Below, piece after piece: positions 8,547 to 20,259 of a stretch of 64,000 nucleotides of DNA (the first letter of the stretch is position 1; each line of letters opens with the position of its first letter). Below the pieces are notes generated by a model. That model was not told where the DNA came from. It worked only from the letters and a program-made list of their open reading frames with translations, and ran no database searches. A program made the position numbers and the translations under genes. This stretch comes from Hyphomicrobium_A sp963726795 (GTDB lineage: Bacteria > Pseudomonadota > Alphaproteobacteria > Rhizobiales > Hyphomicrobiaceae). The stretch covers positions 731,809 to 795,808 of the forward strand of contig CAVSDD010000003.1 of the NCBI GenBank assembly GCA_963726795.1, read 5' to 3'.

Positions 8547-11122
8547 TGTCGGCGACCGACGCGATCACCTCCGCCGGCGAGGGCCGCGATTGGCGCCTGC
8601 CCATCGTGCTCTCAATCGCAGTGCGCGAGCTGCGCAGCGGCTTTGCCGGCTTTCGCATCTTCATCGCCTGCGTGGCGCTCGGCGTCACCGTGATCACCGG
8701 CGTCGGCGCCGTGTCGGACGCCTTGCGCGCTGGCTTCGAGCGTCAGGGCGAGGCGATCCTCGGCGGCGATATGACGGTGTCGCGCATGCACGTGCGCGCC
8801 GAAGCGGACGAGCGCGCGCTGCTCGAAAAGCTCGGCCGCGTGAGCGAGACGGCGACGCTGCGCACAATGGCGCGGCGCATCGACGGCTCCGACCAGGCGC
8901 TGGCCGAATTGAAGGGCGTCGATGCCGTCTATCCGCTCGCCGGCACCGTTACGCTCGTCGGCGGCGGTGCGCTGCAGGAGGCGCTGACGCGCGGGGCCGT
9001 GGTCGATTCCACGCTGCTGCCGCGCCTGCAATTGAAGGTCGGCGATCCCATCATGATCGGCACCGAGCAGGTGCCAATCGCGGCGGCGCTAAAATCGGAG
9101 CCCGACGCGCTCTCCGACCGCCTGACCTACGGCCCGCGCATCTTCGTCTCGCAGGCGACGCTCGACAAATCGGGCCTCGTGAAGCCGGGCACGCTCATCC
9201 GCTGGCGCTACGCGCTGAAGGCGGCTGGCGCCCGGCAGGCGAGCGAGGACGAGTTGAAGGCCCTGCGCGCGCGCGTGACCGCCGAGCTGCCCGAGGCCGG
9301 CTTTACGATCACCGACCGCCGCGATCCCTCCCCGCAAGTGACGCGCACGCTCGAACGTCTACGCCAGTTCCTGACACTAATCGGCCTGACGGCGCTGCTC
9401 GTCGGCGGCGTCGGCGTCGCCAACGCGGTCGCGACCTTCATCGACAAGCGGCGCAAGGTTATCGCGACCATGAAGAGTGTCGGCGCCACGAGCCGCACCG
9501 TGTTCGCCATCTTCCTCGCGCAGGTGCTCATCGTTGCCGTTATCGGCATCGTGATCGGGCTCGTGTTGGGTACGGCGCTGCCGCTCGTGCTCGGCGCGCT
9601 CTACGGCAACCTCTTGCCGATCCACGCCGAGATCACGGTGTCGCCGCTCAGCCTAGTCTCCGCCGCGATCTACGGGCTCGCGGTGTCGCTCTTGTTCACG
9701 CTGTGGCCGCTGGGGCGCGTGGAGCGGGTCAGCGCCAGCGTGCTGTTCCGCGACGAGGTGGCGCCCGAGCGCGTCTGGCCGAGCGCGTGGATCATCGGCG
9801 CGACGCTGCTCACCGCTGCCGTGCTCGTGGGCTTCGCGGTGCTGACATCGGATTCGAAACGCATCGCCTTGTATTTCTGCGGCGCCCTCGTCGTGATCTT
9901 CGCGGTGTTTCTCGCATTGGGCTCGGCGGTCACGGTGCTGGCGCGCCGCGCCCCCCGCCCGCGCTACCCGGAGCTCGCGCTCGCCGTCGGTAACCTCGGC
10001 GCGCCGGGCGGGCTGACCCGCTCGGTCGTCTTATCTCTCGGCGCCGGGCTGTCGCTGCTCGTTGCGGTGGCGCTGGCCAACGCCTCGCTCGTGAGCGAGC
10101 TGCAGGAGCGCCTGCCGACGCGCTCGCCCGACTATTTCGTGCTCGACGTGACGAAAGAGGATTTCTCGGCGATCACCGGGCTCGTGCAGCGCGATATCCC
10201 GGCGGCAGCGCTCGAGGCGGCGCCAATGCTGCGCGGGCGCATCGTGCGTTTCAACGACACGGCGATCGAGGAGATCAACGCCCCGCCCGAGGCGCAGTGG
10301 GTGCTCAACGGCGACCGCGGGCTCTCCTACGCGGAGACGGTGCCGAAGGGCTCCAAGGTGGTCGCCGGCGCGTGGTGGCCGGCCGACTACGCGGGCGAGC
10401 CGCTCGTCTCCTTCGAGCACGATCTGGCCGACAAGCTCGGCCTCAAGCTCGGCGATACGGTGACGGTCAACGTGCTGGGGCGCAACGTGACGGCGCGCAT
10501 CGCCAACCTACGCGAGGTGAAGTGGGAGAGCCTCGCCATCAATTTCGTGATGGTGTTCTCGCCCAACACGCTGAAGGACGCCCCGCACAACCTGCTGATG
10601 ACGATCTCGCTGCCCGACGCCACGCCGGCCGCCACCGAGGCGCAGACCATCCGCACGCTGGCGCGCGACTATCCCTCCGTCACCGCCATCCGCGTGCGCG
10701 ACGTCCTCGACGCGTTCGGGACCGTGTTCGCCAAGGTGATGATCGCGGTGCGCGCCGCCGGCAGCGTGACGCTGCTTGCCGGTGCGCTGGTGCTCGCGGG
10801 TGCGCTGGCGACGGCGCAGCGCCGCCGCATCCTGGAGGCCGTCATCCTCAAGACGCTCGGCGCCACGCGGCGACGCATCCTCGTCTCGCACATGCTCGAG
10901 TATCTGCTGCTGGCCGCGGCGACCGCGCTGTTCGCGATCGTGCTTGGCACCGCGGCCGCGTGGCTCGCGGTGACGCAGGTGATGAACATCGGCTTCACGT
11001 TCTCCCTGCCGGCGGTGGCCACCGCAATCGCCGTTGCCGTGGCGCTGGTGCTGCTATTTGGCGGGGCCGGCACCTGGGCGGTGCTGCGGGCGCCGTCCGT
11101 GCCCTACCTGCGCTCGGAGTAG
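8546..11122 (+). CDS. ybbP: FtsX-like ABC transporter permease (YbbP-like)
   Basis: This 858-residue membrane protein has a first transmembrane segment near residue 30, a large extracytoplasmic region, two FtsX-type blocks of three helices (about residues 280-400 and 735-850) and an additional helix pair in the middle (about 420-475). The layout is that of YbbP/MacB-type mechanotransmission permeases, which move lipophilic or envelope-bound substrates rather than soluble ones. It overlaps the ATPase gene by one base. The substrate is unknown; context with the divergent TesA-like esterase suggests a lipid-like compound. Confidence 0.9.
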   Translation: MSATDAITSAGEGRDWRLPIVLSIAVRELRSGFAGFRIFIACVALGVTVITGVGAVSDALRAGFERQGEAILGGDMTVSRMHVRAEADERALLEKLGRVSETATLRTMARRIDGSDQALAELKGVDAVYPLAGTVTLVGGGALQEALTRGAVVDSTLLPRLQLKVGDPIMIGTEQVPIAAALKSEPDALSDRLTYGPRIFVSQATLDKSGLVKPGTLIRWRYALKAAGARQASEDELKALRARVTAELPEAGFTITDRRDPSPQVTRTLERLRQFLTLIGLTALLVGGVGVANAVATFIDKRRKVIATMKSVGATSRTVFAIFLAQVLIVAVIGIVIGLVLGTALPLVLGALYGNLLPIHAEITVSPLSLVSAAIYGLAVSLLFTLWPLGRVERVSASVLFRDEVAPERVWPSAWIIGATLLTAAVLVGFAVLTSDSKRIALYFCGALVVIFAVFLALGSAVTVLARRAPRPRYPELALAVGNLGAPGGLTRSVVLSLGAGLSLLVAVALANASLVSELQERLPTRSPDYFVLDVTKEDFSAITGLVQRDIPAAALEAAPMLRGRIVRFNDTAIEEINAPPEAQWVLNGDRGLSYAETVPKGSKVVAGAWWPADYAGEPLVSFEHDLADKLGLKLGDTVTVNVLGRNVTARIANLREVKWESLAINFVMVFSPNTLKDAPHNLLMTISLPDATPAATEAQTIRTLARDYPSVTAIRVRDVLDAFGTVFAKVMIAVRAAGSVTLLAGALVLAGALATAQRRRILEAVILKTLGATRRRILVSHMLEYLLLAAATALFAIVLGTAAAWLAVTQVMNIGFTFSLPAVATAIAVAVALVLLFGGAGTWAVLRAPSVPYLRSE

Positions 11123-11195
11123 AAGGCTCTGAAACTGCCCGCTTTTCCGGCCCGTTAGCGGAATTTAAGGCTTCAAATATCACTGTGTGCGCGCC

Positions 11196-11224
11196 TTGAA
11201 AGCATCATGGGCACGGCGCATATT
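11196..11224 (+). promoter_or_regulatory. Probable sigma-70-type promoter of the Bax-inhibitor-1 gene
   Basis: TTGAAA at 11196-11201 and CATATT at 11219-11224 are separated by exactly 17 bases, about 50 bases ahead of the ATG at 11273. Both boxes differ from consensus at only one or two positions, in a locally AT-richer stretch. Inferred by eye only. Confidence 0.45.
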
Positions 11225-11272
11225 TCAGCAGTGATTTGGCGAGTATCGCCGAACCAACAAGGGAAGGATTCT

Positions 11273-12016
11273 ATGGCTCAGCTCGACAACAGGTATGCGC
11301 AATCCCCGACGGTCGCCCGCGCGGGCGCCGCGGTGGACGAGGGCCTGCGCTCCTACATGCTCGCCGTATACAACTACATGGCCGCCGGCGTGGCACTGAC
11401 GGGCGTCGCGGCCTACCTCACCTTCATGTTCGCGGTGCAGGACGGCGCGCTGACGCCGTTCGGCCAGGCAATCTACACCTCGCCGCTGCGCTGGGTCGTC
11501 ATGCTCGCCCCGCTCGGCTTCGTGCTGTTCTTGGGCGTCCGCCTGCAGCAGATGAGCGTCGGCGCGGCGCAGATCGCGTTCTGGGCCTTCGCGGCCGTCA
11601 TGGGTGTCTCGCTGTCGTCGATCTTCCTGGTCTTCACCGGCCAGTCGATCACGCAGATCTTCTTCGTCACTGCGGCGACGTTCGGCGCACTCAGCCTCTG
11701 GGGCTACACCACGAAACGGGATATCTCCGGCTGGGGCTCGTTCCTGTTCATGGGCGTCGTCGGCATCGTCCTAGCGTCGCTCGTCAACCTCTTCTTGCAG
11801 TCGAGCGGGCTGCAATTCGCGATCTCCGCCATCGGCGTGCTGGTATTCGCGGGCCTCACCGCCTACGACACGCAGCGGATCAAGGACGGCTACCTGATGG
11901 TGCGCGGCGATGCGGTCATGATGGCCAAGAGCGCAATCATGGGGGCGCTGAGCCTCTACCTCGACTTCATCAACATGTTCGTCATGCTGCTGCAGCTGTT
12001 CGGCAACCGCAACTAG
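11273..12016 (+). CDS. Bax inhibitor-1 (BI-1/YccA) family membrane protein
   Basis: This 247-residue protein has seven hydrophobic segments and the TMBIM/BI-1 features: a start rich in polar residues, SYMLAVYNYMAAGVALTGVAAY as the first helix, and the C-terminal GLTAYDTQRIK with ALSLYLDFINMFVMLLQLFG. Bacterial members include pH-sensitive calcium leak channels, and YccA of E. coli modulates FtsH. The start at 11273 (MAQLDN) sits behind gggaaggattct, although the frame is open further upstream. An intrinsic terminator follows the stop. Confidence 0.92.
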   Translation: MAQLDNRYAQSPTVARAGAAVDEGLRSYMLAVYNYMAAGVALTGVAAYLTFMFAVQDGALTPFGQAIYTSPLRWVVMLAPLGFVLFLGVRLQQMSVGAAQIAFWAFAAVMGVSLSSIFLVFTGQSITQIFFVTAATFGALSLWGYTTKRDISGWGSFLFMGVVGIVLASLVNLFLQSSGLQFAISAIGVLVFAGLTAYDTQRIKDGYLMVRGDAVMMAKSAIMGALSLYLDFINMFVMLLQLFGNRN

Positions 12017-12044
12017 GCGGCCGGTGGTGAAATACGAATGCGTG

Positions 12045-12077
12045 AAGAGCCCCGTTTTGCGGGGCTCTTTGCTTTTG
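12045..12077 (+). terminator. Rho-independent terminator after the Bax-inhibitor-1 gene
   Basis: AAGAGCCCCG pairs perfectly with CGGGGCTCTT (10 base pairs) around a five-base loop and is followed by a T-rich run (TTTGCTTTT). It sits 28 bases after the stop codon. Confidence 0.85.
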
Positions 12078-12090
12078 TGGGGACGGGAGG

Positions 12091-12486
12091 CTAGCCGCTG
12101 ACGAGGCGCGCGCGGTCCTCGAGCACCGAGAGCACGCGGCGCAGATCGTGGCCGCGCTTCAAGATCAGCCCCGCCGGCGCGACGACCGAGTAGGCGCCCT
12201 GCTTGCGCGCCAGCCGCGGCGACTTCTCGATGCGGAACAGCGGGCATTCGCTGGCGCGGCGGAACACCGAGAACACCGCAGCGTCGCGCCCGAGATCGAT
12301 GGCGTAGTCGCGCCACTCGCCCGCGGCCACCTTGCGGCCGTAGACGGCGAGGATCGCGCCTAGTTCATGGCGATTGAAAGTGGTGAGGTGTTGTAGGTGA
12401 TCTAGTCCGGGGCTTGCGTGCGGCCGTGAGCCGCGAAAGCCGCCCGCTTTGAGCGGGCTGAAAACTATTGGTTCGGTTTCGCTCAA
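12091..12486 (-). CDS. DUF2794 domain-containing protein
   Basis: This 131-residue protein contains the DUF2794 core: TTFNRHELGAILAVYGRKVA, then EWRDYAIDLGRDAAVFSVFR, and a C-terminal RRVLSVLEDRARLV. The TTG at 12486 was chosen because GGGGAGG lies directly ahead of it at normal spacing; a TTG at 12510 would add eight residues. The family is conserved in Alphaproteobacteria and has no established function. It looks cytoplasmic, with no signal peptide or membrane segment. Confidence 0.82.
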   Translation of the reverse strand: MSETEPIVFSPLKAGGFRGSRPHASPGLDHLQHLTTFNRHELGAILAVYGRKVAAGEWRDYAIDLGRDAAVFSVFRRASECPLFRIEKSPRLARKQGAYSVVAPAGLILKRGHDLRRVLSVLEDRARLVSG

Positions 12487-12948
12487 TGGCGCCTCCCCGT
12501 CATGACACAAATATGATCGCCCCGGTCGCGTCCGATTTCAAGGGCCCGCAGCACATCGCCCACGCCGCGCGTTAGGGCAACTGCACGCTTCTGCGGCACC
12601 GAAATTCCCCGAATAGGTCAAATTCAGGTCCCCGGGCGGACAACGATCCGCCCCAAACCTTTGCGACCTTGCGATCGTTGCCTCTAGGCCCGATCCGGAT
12701 GAAGTCGCCTCCGGATCTCAGCCCCCCAGCCCCCCGGGGCGGTTTCGACGGATCGGGTCTAATTAGGCAGCAGCCATTCCCTGAACTCCAAATCCCTAGA
12801 GCACGTTCGGGCCGGTTTCCCCACCGGCCCTTTTTCTTGGCCAACGGTTCGTGCCCCGTTCGCTGTTGGGGACGATTTGCCGGCTTGCTGCCGCCGCGTC
12901 CGCTGCCGATAACATTCAAGCGACAACATCTGCGAAGGGTCAGCGGCG
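12487..12948. other. 462-base interval without a supported gene
   Basis: The interval lies between the divergently read DUF2794 and M3 peptidase genes. It holds GC-rich patches, a perfect hairpin terminator at 12809-12831 on the plus strand, and no open frame with coding character. I compared it by eye with tRNA and two-piece tmRNA features and found no T-arm, acceptor end or peptide tag. An unrecognised small RNA ending at the hairpin is possible. Confidence 0.4.
12809..12837 (+). terminator. Rho-independent terminator without an assigned upstream gene
   Basis: GGGCCGGT and ACCGGCCC form an eight-base-pair stem around a six-to-seven-base loop, followed by TTTTTCTT. No protein gene precedes it on this strand within several hundred bases, so it may end a small RNA or an upstream leader transcript. 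Confidence 0.65.
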
Positions 12949-15054
12949 GTGAAGCAGCGCGCGGCAAAGGGCGAGAAGACGAGCACCAAGCCTGCGGGAG
13001 GCCCGAAACGCGGCAAGGCCCGTGGCAATCCGCTGCTCGGCAAATGGTCGACGCCGTTCCTGCTCCCCCCATTCGAGCAAATCGAGCCGCAGCACTTCGC
13101 GCCGGCGTTTGCGGCCGCGCTGAAGGAGCACAAGGCTGAGATCGCAAAGATCGCCGGGCTAACCTCGCGACCGACGTTCGCCAACACTATCGTGGCGCTC
13201 GAGCGCGCTGGGCGCGCGCTCAACCGCGTCGGCGGCGTGTTCTACAATCTGACGGGCGCACATACGAGCGAGGCGTTGCAGGCGGTCGAGCGCGAGATCG
13301 CGCCGCAGCTCGCCGCGCACGAGACGGCCGTGATGCTCAACCCGAAGATCTTCAAGCGCGTCGAGGATCTCTACAAGCGCCGCGACAGCCTGCGCTTCGA
13401 CGATGAGCAGCGCCGCGTGCTGGAGCTGCACCACACCTGGCTCGTGCGCGCCGGCGCCAAGCTCGGCCGCAAGGCGAAGGCCCGCGTCGCCGAGATCAAC
13501 GAGCGCCTAGCGACGCTCGCCACCCAGTTCGGCCAGAACGTGCTGAAGGACGAGCAGTCCTGGCGCATGGTGCTCGACGGCGAGCGCGACCTGGCCGGCC
13601 TGCCTGCGTCGGTGCGCGCCTCCGCTGCCCGCGCCGGCGCCGACGCCGGCCTCAAGGGCAAGCACGTCATTACGCTCTCGCGCTCGAGCGTGGAGCCGTT
13701 CCTGCAGTTCTCCGCGCGCCGCGACCTGCGCGAGCAGGTTTTCGCGGCGTGGACCAAGCGCGGTGAGATGGGTGGCACCACCGACAACCTCGCCATCACG
13801 TCCGAGATCGTGGCGCTGCGGACAGAGCTGGCCAACCTGCTCGGTTATGCGAGCTACGCCGACTACAGCCTCGACGATGCGATGGCGAAGACGCCGGCTG
13901 CGGTGCGCAACCTGCTGACCGCGGTGTGGCCGGCGGCCGTGCGGCGTGCGGCGCAGGAGCGCGAGGCGCTGCAGCAGCGCGTGCACACCGAGGGCGGCAA
14001 CTTCGAGATCGCGGCCTGGGACTGGCGCTACTACTCCGAGAAGGAGCGCAAGGCGCTCTACGATCTCGACGAGGCCTCGACGCGGCCCTACTTCGCGCTG
14101 GAGACGGTGATCGCCGCGGCGTTCGACACCGCGCAGCGGTTGTTCGGCCTGCGCTTTGAGGAGCTGGGCGAGGTCCCACGCTATCACCCCGACGTGCGCG
14201 CGTGGGACGTGAAGGACGAGCGCGGGGCCCACGTCGGCCTGTTCCTCGGCGATTATTTCGCCCGGCCATCCAAGCGCTCGGGCGCGTGGATGAGCGCCTT
14301 CCGCTCGCAGGCGAAGGTTGCCGGCAACGTGCGCCCGGTCATCGTCAACGTGATGAACTTCGCGCGCGGGGAGGAGGGCGAGCAGACGCTGCTCTCGCTC
14401 GACGACGCGCGCACGCTATTCCACGAGTTCGGCCACGGCCTGCACGGGCTCCTGTCGGACGTGACCTATCCGTCGATCTCGGGCACGAGCGTGTCGCGCG
14501 ATTTCGTCGAGCTGCCCTCGCAGCTCTACGAGCACTGGCTGATGGTGCCTGAGGTGCTGCAGCGCTTCGCGGTCCACTACCGCACGGGCAAGCCGATGCC
14601 GGCCAAGCTCGCGCAGCGCATCAAGAAGGCGCGCAACTTCAACCAGGGCTTCTCGACGGTGGAGTACGTCGCCTCGGCGCTGGTCGACATGGAGCTGCAC
14701 GCGCAGGAAGAGGTGACCGAGCTCGATGTCGGCGCCTTCGAGCACGCGACGCTGAAGCGGCTCGGCATGCCGCGCGAGATCGTGATGCGCCACCGTATCC
14801 CGCATTTCATGCACATCATGGGCGGATATGCGGCGGGCTACTACAGCTACCTTTGGTCGGAGGTGATGGATGCCGACGCGTTCGCGGCCTTCGAGGAGGC
14901 GGGCGACGCGTTCCATCCGGCGACGGCCAAGCGCCTGAAGAAGTATATCTACTCGGGCGGCAACAGGCGCGATCCGCTGGAAGCGTATGTTGCGTTCCGC
15001 GGCCGTGCGCCCGAGATCGCCGGCATGCTCAAGAAGCGCGGGCTGGACGATTAG
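12949..15054 (+). CDS. dcp: M3 family metallopeptidase (peptidyl-dipeptidase Dcp / oligopeptidase A type)
   Basis: This 701-residue cytoplasmic zinc peptidase carries the M3 motif HEFGHGLHG (first His near residue 492), followed by the substrate-binding block SGTSVSRDFVELPSQLYEHW and, further on, FSTVEYVASALVDMELH and GYAAGYYSYLWSEVMDAD. These fit the Dcp/OpdA branch, which degrades short peptides and cleaved signal peptides. Translation starts at the GTG at 12949. A Lys/Arg/Gly-rich leader of about 25 residues precedes the conserved domain. The stop abuts the stop of the DUF1223 gene on the other strand. Confidence 0.9.
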   Translation: MKQRAAKGEKTSTKPAGGPKRGKARGNPLLGKWSTPFLLPPFEQIEPQHFAPAFAAALKEHKAEIAKIAGLTSRPTFANTIVALERAGRALNRVGGVFYNLTGAHTSEALQAVEREIAPQLAAHETAVMLNPKIFKRVEDLYKRRDSLRFDDEQRRVLELHHTWLVRAGAKLGRKAKARVAEINERLATLATQFGQNVLKDEQSWRMVLDGERDLAGLPASVRASAARAGADAGLKGKHVITLSRSSVEPFLQFSARRDLREQVFAAWTKRGEMGGTTDNLAITSEIVALRTELANLLGYASYADYSLDDAMAKTPAAVRNLLTAVWPAAVRRAAQEREALQQRVHTEGGNFEIAAWDWRYYSEKERKALYDLDEASTRPYFALETVIAAAFDTAQRLFGLRFEELGEVPRYHPDVRAWDVKDERGAHVGLFLGDYFARPSKRSGAWMSAFRSQAKVAGNVRPVIVNVMNFARGEEGEQTLLSLDDARTLFHEFGHGLHGLLSDVTYPSISGTSVSRDFVELPSQLYEHWLMVPEVLQRFAVHYRTGKPMPAKLAQRIKKARNFNQGFSTVEYVASALVDMELHAQEEVTELDVGAFEHATLKRLGMPREIVMRHRIPHFMHIMGGYAAGYYSYLWSEVMDADAFAAFEEAGDAFHPATAKRLKKYIYSGGNRRDPLEAYVAFRGRAPEIAGMLKKRGLDD

Positions 15055-15813
15055 TTACCATAGCCCGGTCCAGGCGGCGCCAAGGATCGGGCCGGCCTTG
15101 CCCTCCTGCAGCAGCACGATGCAGGCTTCCGTCTCGGGGCGCATGATCGCGGTGCGCGCAAGCTGCAGGTTCATCGCCTTGCCGTTCCATGTGCCGACGG
15201 GAATGAGCTCGCGCACGATGTTGGTGTAGGTCAGCGTCTTGCCCGAGTTCTCGCCGCGCTGCACGGGCACCTTCGCCGTCTTCTGCACCACGGCGAACCA
15301 GATCGTCGCCTCCTTGTTGGCGAGCCCCGGCGGAGCCTCGCCGGCCTCGATGATGATCGATTTACCCTCGTGCCAGAAACGCAGCGGCACGCGGACCGGC
15401 TTTAGCTTCTCGTCCGTCTCCTTGATCGCGGCATTGATGGCGCTGGCGTCGCTGCCGTTGACGCCCACCATGCCGTTGACGACGACCTGCGGCGTGTAGA
15501 TGGCGCCGTCGCCGCGCGCTTTCGCGTAGGCCTTCTGGCGCTCGCTGTTCCTCTGCGATGCAAGCGTGTCCTTCCAGCCGAGGTAGTCCCAGATATCAAC
15601 CGGCAACGAGATGGCGACGATGTCTGGCCGCTCCGCAAAGTTCGCGATCACGCCATCGGCCGGCGGGCAGGTGTCGCAGCCCTGGCTCGTAAACAACTCG
15701 AGCACGGTCTTGGTCGGCGGGAACGACGGATTGATGCCCGGCTCCTGCGCGGAAATCCGCGCCGAAGGCACGAGCAAGACAACGATCAAAGCGAGGAAAG
15801 ACGCAAGCCGCAT
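15055..15813 (-). CDS. DUF1223 thioredoxin-like exported protein
   Basis: This 252-residue protein has a signal peptide (LASFLALIVVLLVPSARISAQ) followed by the DUF1223 opening VLELFTSQGCDTCPPAD, which contains a CxxC in a thioredoxin-like fold, and then LPVDIWDYLGWKDTLAS and YTPQVVVNGMVGVNGSD. The family is common in Rhizobiales; a periplasmic redox role is suggested by the fold but not proven. It is transcribed away from aconitase and converges with the M3 peptidase gene with no spacer. Confidence 0.88.
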   Translation of the reverse strand: MRLASFLALIVVLLVPSARISAQEPGINPSFPPTKTVLELFTSQGCDTCPPADGVIANFAERPDIVAISLPVDIWDYLGWKDTLASQRNSERQKAYAKARGDGAIYTPQVVVNGMVGVNGSDASAINAAIKETDEKLKPVRVPLRFWHEGKSIIIEAGEAPPGLANKEATIWFAVVQKTAKVPVQRGENSGKTLTYTNIVRELIPVGTWNGKAMNLQLARTAIMRPETEACIVLLQEGKAGPILGAAWTGLW

Positions 15814-15928
15814 GCGGGCGCACTACCTGGAAAGGCCACTCGGTACCATAGACTAATTGGCGCCGACTTGGCCTTCAACGGCTGTCACGAAAGAGTGAGT
15901 CCGAACGCAGAGGCGGGAAGAACATCCC

Positions 15929-18646
<2,718 letters not shown>

Positions 18647-18877
18647 TGCGTCCTCCCCCAATTCGCCGGTCCAAGTTGCCGGCCTTCGTTCGGGCGCCAA
18701 GGCGCTAACCTTCCGACGCGAGCGGCGGAGGATCGCGCTGGATTGAGCTGGCGCCGGCGGAAGCGTGCCTCTTATATAAGCCGTCGGCCTTCGGAGCCAG
18801 TGGGCCTCCTCCAGGCATTTTGCGGGATTTCCCCTTCGCTTCGCCAGAGCATTCTGCCACGCGGATGATGAACTGCT

Positions 18878-19528
18878 GTGCAGCTCGTTGCTGAAAATCT
18901 GGTCTTAGTTCGCGGCGGACGCACCGTGGTCGACGGCCTGTCGTTCCGTCTCGGCAGCGGCGAGGCGCTGCTGCTCACCGGCCCGAACGGCTCCGGCAAA
19001 ACGACGCTGTTGCGCGCGCTCGCCGGATTTCTTGCTCCGTCCTCGGGTGCGATCCGTCTCAAGGATGCGCCCCAGGAGCGCGAGCGCGCGGAGCTTGCGC
19101 ACTTCGTCGGCCACCTCGACGGCCTGAAGAGCCATCTCACGGTCGCCGAGAACCTGAGCTTTTGGGCCGCCTACCTCGACGAGGACGGCAGCGGCGCCCA
19201 GCAGGAGCGGCTGGAGGCGGCACTCGATCGCTTCGACCTCGCGGCGCTGGCCGGCATCCCCGCTGGCTACCTCTCAGCCGGGCAGAAGCGGCGGCTGGCG
19301 CTGGCGCGGCTTGGCGTCGCAGAGCGCCCCATCTGGCTCTTGGACGAGCCGACGGTCTCGCTCGACACGGCCTCGGTCGATCTGCTCGTGAAGGCCATCG
19401 CCGGGCACGTCGCCGGCGGCGGGCTCGCGGCCATCGCCACGCACGTGCCCGTGGGGCTCGAGCGTGCGCGCGAGATCCGGCTCGGTAGCGTCCTGGGCGC
19501 GGCCGTCGACGCGGAGCCGGCACGATGA
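18878..19528 (+). CDS. ccmA: Heme exporter ATP-binding protein CcmA
   Basis: This 216-residue ABC ATPase (Walker A TGPNGSGKTTLLRAL, signature LSAGQKRRLALARL, Walker B IWLLDEPTVSLD) powers release of heme-loaded CcmE from CcmC during cytochrome c maturation. It starts at a GTG. The stop overlaps the ccmB start by four bases (ATGA), and ccmC, ccmD and ccmG follow, which fixes its identity among the many ABC ATPases. ccmE and ccmF/H are not in the window. Confidence 0.93.
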   Translation: MQLVAENLVLVRGGRTVVDGLSFRLGSGEALLLTGPNGSGKTTLLRALAGFLAPSSGAIRLKDAPQERERAELAHFVGHLDGLKSHLTVAENLSFWAAYLDEDGSGAQQERLEAALDRFDLAALAGIPAGYLSAGQKRRLALARLGVAERPIWLLDEPTVSLDTASVDLLVKAIAGHVAGGGLAAIATHVPVGLERAREIRLGSVLGAAVDAEPAR

Positions 19529-20190
19529 GCCCGTTCCTCACGCTGGTTGCGCGCGATCTGCGCCTAGCCGTGCGCCAGGGCGGCGCGCTCGGCACCGCGC
19601 TCGGCTTCTACATGCTGGTCGTCACGCTGCTGCCGCTGGGACTCGGCGCTGACCTCAACCTCTTGTCGCGCATCGCGGCGGGCGTGCTGTGGATCGCGCT
19701 GCTCTTATCGGCGCTGCTGTCGCTGCCGCGCGTGTTCGCCAGCGACTACGAGGACGGCTCGCTGGACATTCTGGCGACGGGGAGCCTGCCGCTCGAACTC
19801 GTCGTTGCGGCCAAGGCGCTGGCGCACTGGATCTCGACCAGCATCCCGCTGGCCCTGCTGGCGCCGGTGCTGGGCATCCTGCTCAACCTGGAGATCGGCG
19901 CCTATCCGATCCTGGTGGCGACCATGCTTGTCGGCACCCCGGCCGTGAGCTTCATCGGGGCGGTGGGGGCGGCGCTCACCCTGCGTTCCCACCGCGGCGG
20001 GCTCCTGATCGCGCTCCTGGTGCTGCCGTTCTACGTGCCGACGCTGATTTTCGGCATCGCTTCGGTCTCGGCGCTGCTGGGCCCCGGCGGCGTGACCTCA
20101 CCCTTCCTCATTCTCACGGCAATCTCGCTGGCGGCAGTGGTGTTGGGACCCTTCGCGGCTGCGGCAGCGCTGCGCATGCAGATGCAGTAA
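19525..20190 (+). CDS. ccmB: Heme exporter membrane subunit CcmB
   Basis: This 221-residue membrane protein has six predicted helices. The CcmB core is visible in ARDLRLAVRQGGALGT, LLSLPRVFASDYEDGSLD and LEIGAYPILVATMLVGTPAVSFIGAVGAALT. It partners CcmA in the ABC complex that acts on the CcmC-CcmE heme complex. The four-base overlap with ccmA indicates translational coupling. Confidence 0.93.
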   Translation: MSPFLTLVARDLRLAVRQGGALGTALGFYMLVVTLLPLGLGADLNLLSRIAAGVLWIALLLSALLSLPRVFASDYEDGSLDILATGSLPLELVVAAKALAHWISTSIPLALLAPVLGILLNLEIGAYPILVATMLVGTPAVSFIGAVGAALTLRSHRGGLLIALLVLPFYVPTLIFGIASVSALLGPGGVTSPFLILTAISLAAVVLGPFAAAAALRMQMQ

Positions 20191-20259
20191 CGGCACATGA
20201 AGTAACCGTCACCCGAGCTTCAATTGCGCTTAAGCGCTGAACCCCTTAGATCAATTCCG

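Noticed and set aside
12700..12840. Possible two-piece tmRNA (GGGGCGGTTTCGACGG resembles the tmRNA 5' end)
   Set aside because: No tag-peptide frame, no T-arm or CCA-bearing acceptor part nearby, and the space before the terminator is too short.
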